Shown here: one piece after another, positions 29,352 to 32,349 of the stretch
Numbering within the stretch: the stretch's first letter is position 1
Layout of the letters: each line of letters starts with the position of its first letter
From: Streptomyces sp. MZ04
GTDB lineage: Bacteria; Actinomycetota; Actinomycetes; Streptomycetales; Streptomycetaceae
Assembly (NCBI RefSeq): GCF_004684775.1
Contig: NZ_SRIC01000064.1
Span: forward strand, 1-32,349
Direction: 5' to 3'
Length of the DNA stretch: 32,349 bases
The notes under the pieces: model-generated
Database searches by the model: none
What the model saw: only the letters and a program-made list of their open reading frames with translations
What the model was told of the DNA's origin: nothing
Program-made: the position numbers and the translations under genes

Positions 29352-30944
29352 GTGATCCCCCGCCGGTTGGCCGTCGCCGCCGGAGTCGTCGCTGCCGGGG
29401 CCGTTGCCTTGACCGTTGCCGTCTGGCCCGACGGGAGTGATGGTTCGGGCGAGGCCACCGCGTCCCCCTCCGACGGCAAGTCCGCCGTCTCGCAGACTCC
29501 CGCCCCATCGCCCACGAAGTCGTACCCCCTCTCCAAGGCCCCGGCCGTCATCCCCGCCGTGCGTGAGCACACCGCCGCGCGCGGGCCGGGATGGCGGCCC
29601 GCGCCCGGTGGACGCGTCGTCGTCGCGGACGAGGACCTCGCGGACGAGGGCAAGCTGATCGCCGGTGAGCTCAAGCTCGCGTACGCGGGCGACGACGATC
29701 CCCGCAAGGGGGACGTGGAGCTGGTGCTGGACCCCGACGCCGACGGGGGTGACGAGTCGTACACGCTCTCCGTGAAGGGGCAGCGGGTGAAGATCAGCGC
29801 TCCGGCCGAAGCGGGTGTCTTCTACGGGACGCGCACGCTGAAGCAGGAGGTGACGGGGGAGCGGACCGCGCCCGAGGGTGTCGTGCGGGACCGGCCCGCC
29901 AAGCCCCAGCGCGGCTTCATGATCGACACCGCCCGCAAGCACTTCAGCGCGGAGTGGATCGAGGACCGCGTACGCGAACTCGGCGACCTCAAGTACAACC
30001 AGCTCGGCCTGCACTTCTCCGACGACCAGGCGTTCCGCATCGAATCGGACTCGCACCCCGAGGTCGTCTCGCCAGAGCACCTGACCAAGGCGCAGGTCCG
30101 CCGCATCCTCAAGCTCGCGGCCGCCCGGCACATCACCGTCGTGCCGGAGATCGACTCGCCGGGCCACCTCGGCGCGGTCATCAAGGCGCACCCCTCCCTC
30201 CAGCTCGTCGACGCCCGGGGTGTCGCCTCGCGCGGCGCGGTGGACATCTCCAAGCCGCAGGCCGCCGAGATCGTCGACGACCTGCTCGAGGAGTTCGCGG
30301 ACCTCTTCCCCGGGCGCTACTGGCATCTCGGCGCCGACGAGTACCGCGCCCTCATGGTCGACAACCCGGAGGCCTCCTATCCGCAGCTGGCCGCCGCGGC
30401 CCGCGAGCGGTACGGGCAGGGCGCCCGCGTCCAGGACCTCACCACCGGCTGGCTCAACGACCGGGCCGACACCCTGCGCCCGTACGAACGGCGACTCAAG
30501 GCGTGGAACGACGGGTTCTTCCGCGGCGGAGTCGAGGAGGCGGCCGACGATCTGGAGGTCGCGTACTGGACGGGCAAGGAGATCGGCGCGCGGGAGCCCG
30601 TCGAATATCTGAAGGCGGGCCGGAAGGTCGTCAATTACAACGACGAGTACCTGTATTACGTGCTCGGCCAGCCGAACGCCTTCGTCTATCCGACCGGACA
30701 GCGGATCTACGAGCAGTGGACCCCGCTGGTGATCCGCGGGACGAGACCGGTGAGCGCCGAGTACGACGACCAGATCCTCGGCGGCACCTTCGCGGTGTGG
30801 TGCGATCTGGCCGGGGCGCAGACCCCGGAACAGGTCGCGGCGGGGATCAGGCTGCCGCTGCGGGCGACGATCCAGAAGCTGTGGGATCCGCGTAGGCCGA
30901 CGCTGCCGTGGGGCGACTTCGTGAAGCTCGCCGAGATGTCGTAG
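29352..30944 (+). CDS. Exported GH20 beta-N-acetylhexosaminidase
   Basis: 530 residues from a GTG (29352) giving an N-terminus VIPRRLAVAAGVVAAGAVALTVAV, a signal peptide or anchor; AGGG lies about ten bases upstream. An ATG at 29238 would add 38 polar residues before the same segment. After a Ser/Pro/Thr linker there is a GH20b accessory domain (about 60-180) with VELVLDPDADGGDESYTL and AGVFYGTRTLKQ, then the GH20 TIM barrel: RGFMIDTARKHFSAEWI, NQLGLHFSDDQAFRIES, VVPEIDSPGHLGAV and HLGADEYRALM. The catalytic Asp-Glu pair is residues 329-330. It releases N-acetylglucosamine from chitin fragments or cell-wall sugars outside the cell. The canonical HxGGDE reads HLGADE here, a mild variation. Confidence 0.93.
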   Translation: MIPRRLAVAAGVVAAGAVALTVAVWPDGSDGSGEATASPSDGKSAVSQTPAPSPTKSYPLSKAPAVIPAVREHTAARGPGWRPAPGGRVVVADEDLADEGKLIAGELKLAYAGDDDPRKGDVELVLDPDADGGDESYTLSVKGQRVKISAPAEAGVFYGTRTLKQEVTGERTAPEGVVRDRPAKPQRGFMIDTARKHFSAEWIEDRVRELGDLKYNQLGLHFSDDQAFRIESDSHPEVVSPEHLTKAQVRRILKLAAARHITVVPEIDSPGHLGAVIKAHPSLQLVDARGVASRGAVDISKPQAAEIVDDLLEEFADLFPGRYWHLGADEYRALMVDNPEASYPQLAAAARERYGQGARVQDLTTGWLNDRADTLRPYERRLKAWNDGFFRGGVEEAADDLEVAYWTGKEIGAREPVEYLKAGRKVVNYNDEYLYYVLGQPNAFVYPTGQRIYEQWTPLVIRGTRPVSAEYDDQILGGTFAVWCDLAGAQTPEQVAAGIRLPLRATIQKLWDPRRPTLPWGDFVKLAEMS

Positions 30945-31001
30945 GGAGTCGCTGGGGAGTCGCAGAGGAGTTGCGGGGGAGCCGCAGGGGGAGCCGCAGG
31001 G
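30945..31001. repeat. Degenerate 11-12 bp tandem repeat, five copies, after the GH20 gene
   Basis: GGAGTCGCTGG, GGAGTCGCAGA, GGAGTTGCGGG, GGAGCCGCAGGG and GGAGCCGCAGGG follow directly after the TAG stop codon (30942-30944). The last two are identical, suggesting expansion at that end. No stem-loop is obvious, and the strand is strongly purine-biased. Confidence 0.85.
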
Positions 31002-31117
31002 ATCCGTTTTCTGCTTTTTGGTGGCGAACTCGCGTAACTCTGTGGTGTATTCGGCCCAAAGCCGATCGCAGCCGTCGAGCGCAGTTGAGCAGAGTCGAAC
31101 CACGGGGGGACGCGGGC
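31002..31117 (+). promoter_or_regulatory. Probable promoter region before the first hypothetical gene
   Basis: A locally AT-rich stretch (TTTTCTGCTTTTTGG, 31006-31020) contrasts with its surroundings. TTGGTG (31018-31023) and TAACTC (about 31035) are possible promoter elements, and TGTGGTGTATTCGG follows. A good GGGGGGA ribosome binding site precedes the ATG at 31118. Confidence 0.3.
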
Positions 31118-31624
31118 ATGGGCTACTGGGGTTACTACGTCGTGGGCAGGAGCGAGCGGCCGCTCGTGGAGCTCACGGCGGTGGCGGGGGTGCGGGACGA
31201 GCTCAGCCTCCTCGTCCAGCGGGACGACGGCTGGCAGGTGTGGGAGGTGCCGGGCGGCGACGCCGCGCGGGACGTCGGCAGCATGAACACCCTCGCCCTG
31301 GAGACGGGCTCGCCCGCGCTCTTCGGATACGTCATGGACAGCGACTGCGTGGTCGTCGAGGCGGCCGCCCCGGAGAGCGGGGCCTGGACGACCTGCCTGG
31401 CGAGGACCGCGATGGCGGGATACCTGGGCGACGACGGGCTCAGCCTCGACGACTACTTCCTTGAGTCGCGCGACGCGGCGGACCGTGCGGTGGCCTGGGC
31501 TGCGGAGTCGGGCAGGACGGTGCCCGCGGCGCCGATCCTCGACGTGCTGAACGCCGCCGCGGAGCCCTCGGCGGAGCAGCTCTTCTTCCGCTTTCTGGAC
31601 CGTCTGGGCGTTGTGCCGCAGTGA
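31118..31624 (+). CDS. Hypothetical protein
   Basis: 168 residues from ATG 31118 with GGGGGGA about ten bases upstream. It begins MGYWGYYVVGRSERPLVELT, with a beta-strand/turn pattern through WQVWEVPGGDAARDVGSMNTLA and LFGYVMDSDCVVVEAAAP, followed by helical segments and an acidic DYFLESRDAADRAVAWAAESG. No membrane segment, no signal peptide and no catalytic motif are seen, so it is a soluble cytoplasmic protein. The style (WGYYVVGRSE...) is common in Streptomyces hypothetical proteins of about this length. It precedes the second hypothetical gene by 114 bases on the same strand and could share function with it. Confidence 0.8.
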   Translation: MGYWGYYVVGRSERPLVELTAVAGVRDELSLLVQRDDGWQVWEVPGGDAARDVGSMNTLALETGSPALFGYVMDSDCVVVEAAAPESGAWTTCLARTAMAGYLGDDGLSLDDYFLESRDAADRAVAWAAESGRTVPAAPILDVLNAAAEPSAEQLFFRFLDRLGVVPQ

Positions 31625-31738
31625 TTGGCGGGGCTCCCGTTCCGCTTCTCTGCCGTGACTGTTCCGTGGCTGTGTGACGTTCCCGGCGGGCCGCACGCAG
31701 TAGAGGACGTGCAGAGTCCGCAACGGGAGGCGTACATC

Positions 31739-32341
31739 ATGGGCGGCCCGAGCCTGGTCGAGTTGATAGCCGAGGCCGACGAGAGAGGTCTCGCGGCGAG
31801 CGGCCTCGCCTGCCTCGACCGGTGCCTACCGCTCCTCGGGGGCGGTGACGAGGTGCTCCGGCCGCTGTGGGGGAGCCTCGCGGAGGGCGGCGCGTGGGAC
31901 GCGGCGCTTGCCGTGGCCAGGGCGGCGCTCACGGGCGGCGCCTCGCAGGAGGCGGGCGGTTTCTCGGAGGAGGCCGTCGGCGACGAGGCCGTCACCCTCG
32001 CGCACCGCATGCTCGGCGCCGTGCCCGCCGCGCGTTCCGCCGCCGAGCTGCGCGAGTGGGCCGACGCCTGCTCGGTCGCCGCGCTGCAGATCCACCGGCT
32101 GCTGGACACCATGCCGGACGGCGGCTCGCAGCGGTCGTCCGTGACCGCGCGGCGCGAGGGGCGCACGGACGGCATGTCGCCGCTGGTCGCCGCCGAGTTG
32201 CGCCGCCAGATCCGGATTCTGGAGCTGCTGGCCAACCAGGGTGCCGGTGCGGGCGGGCTCCGCCAGGCGCTTGACGTGTCGACGGAGGGGCGCAGGGTGC
32301 TGCGGGCCGTGGTGTCGCGGCGGGAGCGGGGGCGGGGGTAG
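31739..32341 (+). CDS. Hypothetical helical protein
   Basis: 200 residues from ATG 31739 with GGGAGG eight bases upstream. It is almost wholly alpha-helical, rich in Ala, Leu, Arg and Glu: LVELIAEADERGLAASGLACLDRCLPLL, ALAVARAALTGG, AAELREWADACSVAALQIHRLLD, AAELRRQIRILELLANQ. Helical repeats of this kind suggest a protein-interaction or scaffold role, but I recognise no family. The C-terminus is basic (RRVLRAVVSRRERGRG). It lies 114 bases after the preceding hypothetical gene in the same direction and ends eight bases before the window edge. Confidence 0.8.
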   Translation: MGGPSLVELIAEADERGLAASGLACLDRCLPLLGGGDEVLRPLWGSLAEGGAWDAALAVARAALTGGASQEAGGFSEEAVGDEAVTLAHRMLGAVPAARSAAELREWADACSVAALQIHRLLDTMPDGGSQRSSVTARREGRTDGMSPLVAAELRRQIRILELLANQGAGAGGLRQALDVSTEGRRVLRAVVSRRERGRG

Positions 32342-32349
32342 TTCTGGGG

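Noticed and set aside
1..32349. tRNA, rRNA, insertion sequence, prophage or genomic island
   Set aside because: No cloverleaf, rRNA segment, transposase, integrase or att-like repeat was recognised, and base composition is uniform.

Overview
The window is GC-rich actinobacterial chromosome and almost certainly Streptomyces. Codon third positions are nearly all G or C, GTG starts are common, genes are packed tightly on both strands, and the order trpS, 2'-5' RNA ligase, YihY, D,D-carboxypeptidase, metallophosphoesterase, sdhBADC resembles the conserved core of Streptomyces chromosomes. No rRNA, tRNA, insertion sequence, phage, CRISPR array or antibiotic cluster was found. No gene-free stretch exceeds 300 bases.

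Layout. (1) 1-2165, minus: an ECF sigma factor, a translationally coupled membrane protein that is probably its anti-sigma factor, and an exported protein of unknown function running off the left edge. Two near-identical ECF-type promoters sit before the sigma gene and the exported-protein gene. (2) 2306-5246, plus: trpS, a 2'-5' RNA ligase family protein and a beta-propeller-like lipoprotein. (3) 5259-10558: dprE1-dprE2 on minus, divergent from a PAP2 phosphatase, a UbiA phosphoribosyltransferase, a GtrA protein and a YihY membrane protein on plus. Together the first five match the mycobacterial route to polyprenylphosphoryl-arabinose. (4) 10506-14031: a D-Ala-D-Ala carboxypeptidase, a small membrane protein, a metallophosphoesterase and a serine-kinase-fold ATPase. 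(5) 14101-19007: a sensor kinase/response regulator pair next to an MMPL exporter with a C-terminal carboxypeptidase-regulatory-like domain. (6) 19069-23100: an SMP-30 lactonase divergent from an Lrp/AsnC regulator, an MFS exporter divergent from a MarR regulator, and a VOC protein. (7) 23210-24918, minus: a lipoprotein and a secreted protein of unknown function, coupled. (8) 25059-28471, minus: the sdhCDAB succinate dehydrogenase operon, preceded by a divergent OHCU-decarboxylase-like gene that seems to start at CTG. (9) 29352-32341, plus: a GH20 hexosaminidase and two hypothetical proteins.

Three threads recur. First, short in-phase tandem repeats (9, 12, 24 or 30 bp) lengthen the termini or linkers of several proteins, while 12, 17 and 18 bp repeats lie at or just after stop codons. 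Second, several genes have a -10-like hexamer 6-7 bases before the start codon and no ribosome binding site, as expected of leaderless mRNAs. Third, most regulators face a likely target across a short gap that holds inverted repeats.

The locus nearest to an under-described system is the complete polyprenylphosphoryl-arabinose cassette in an organism type not known for mycobacterial arabinogalactan. The sigma module with its duplicated promoter is the clearest self-contained regulatory circuit.
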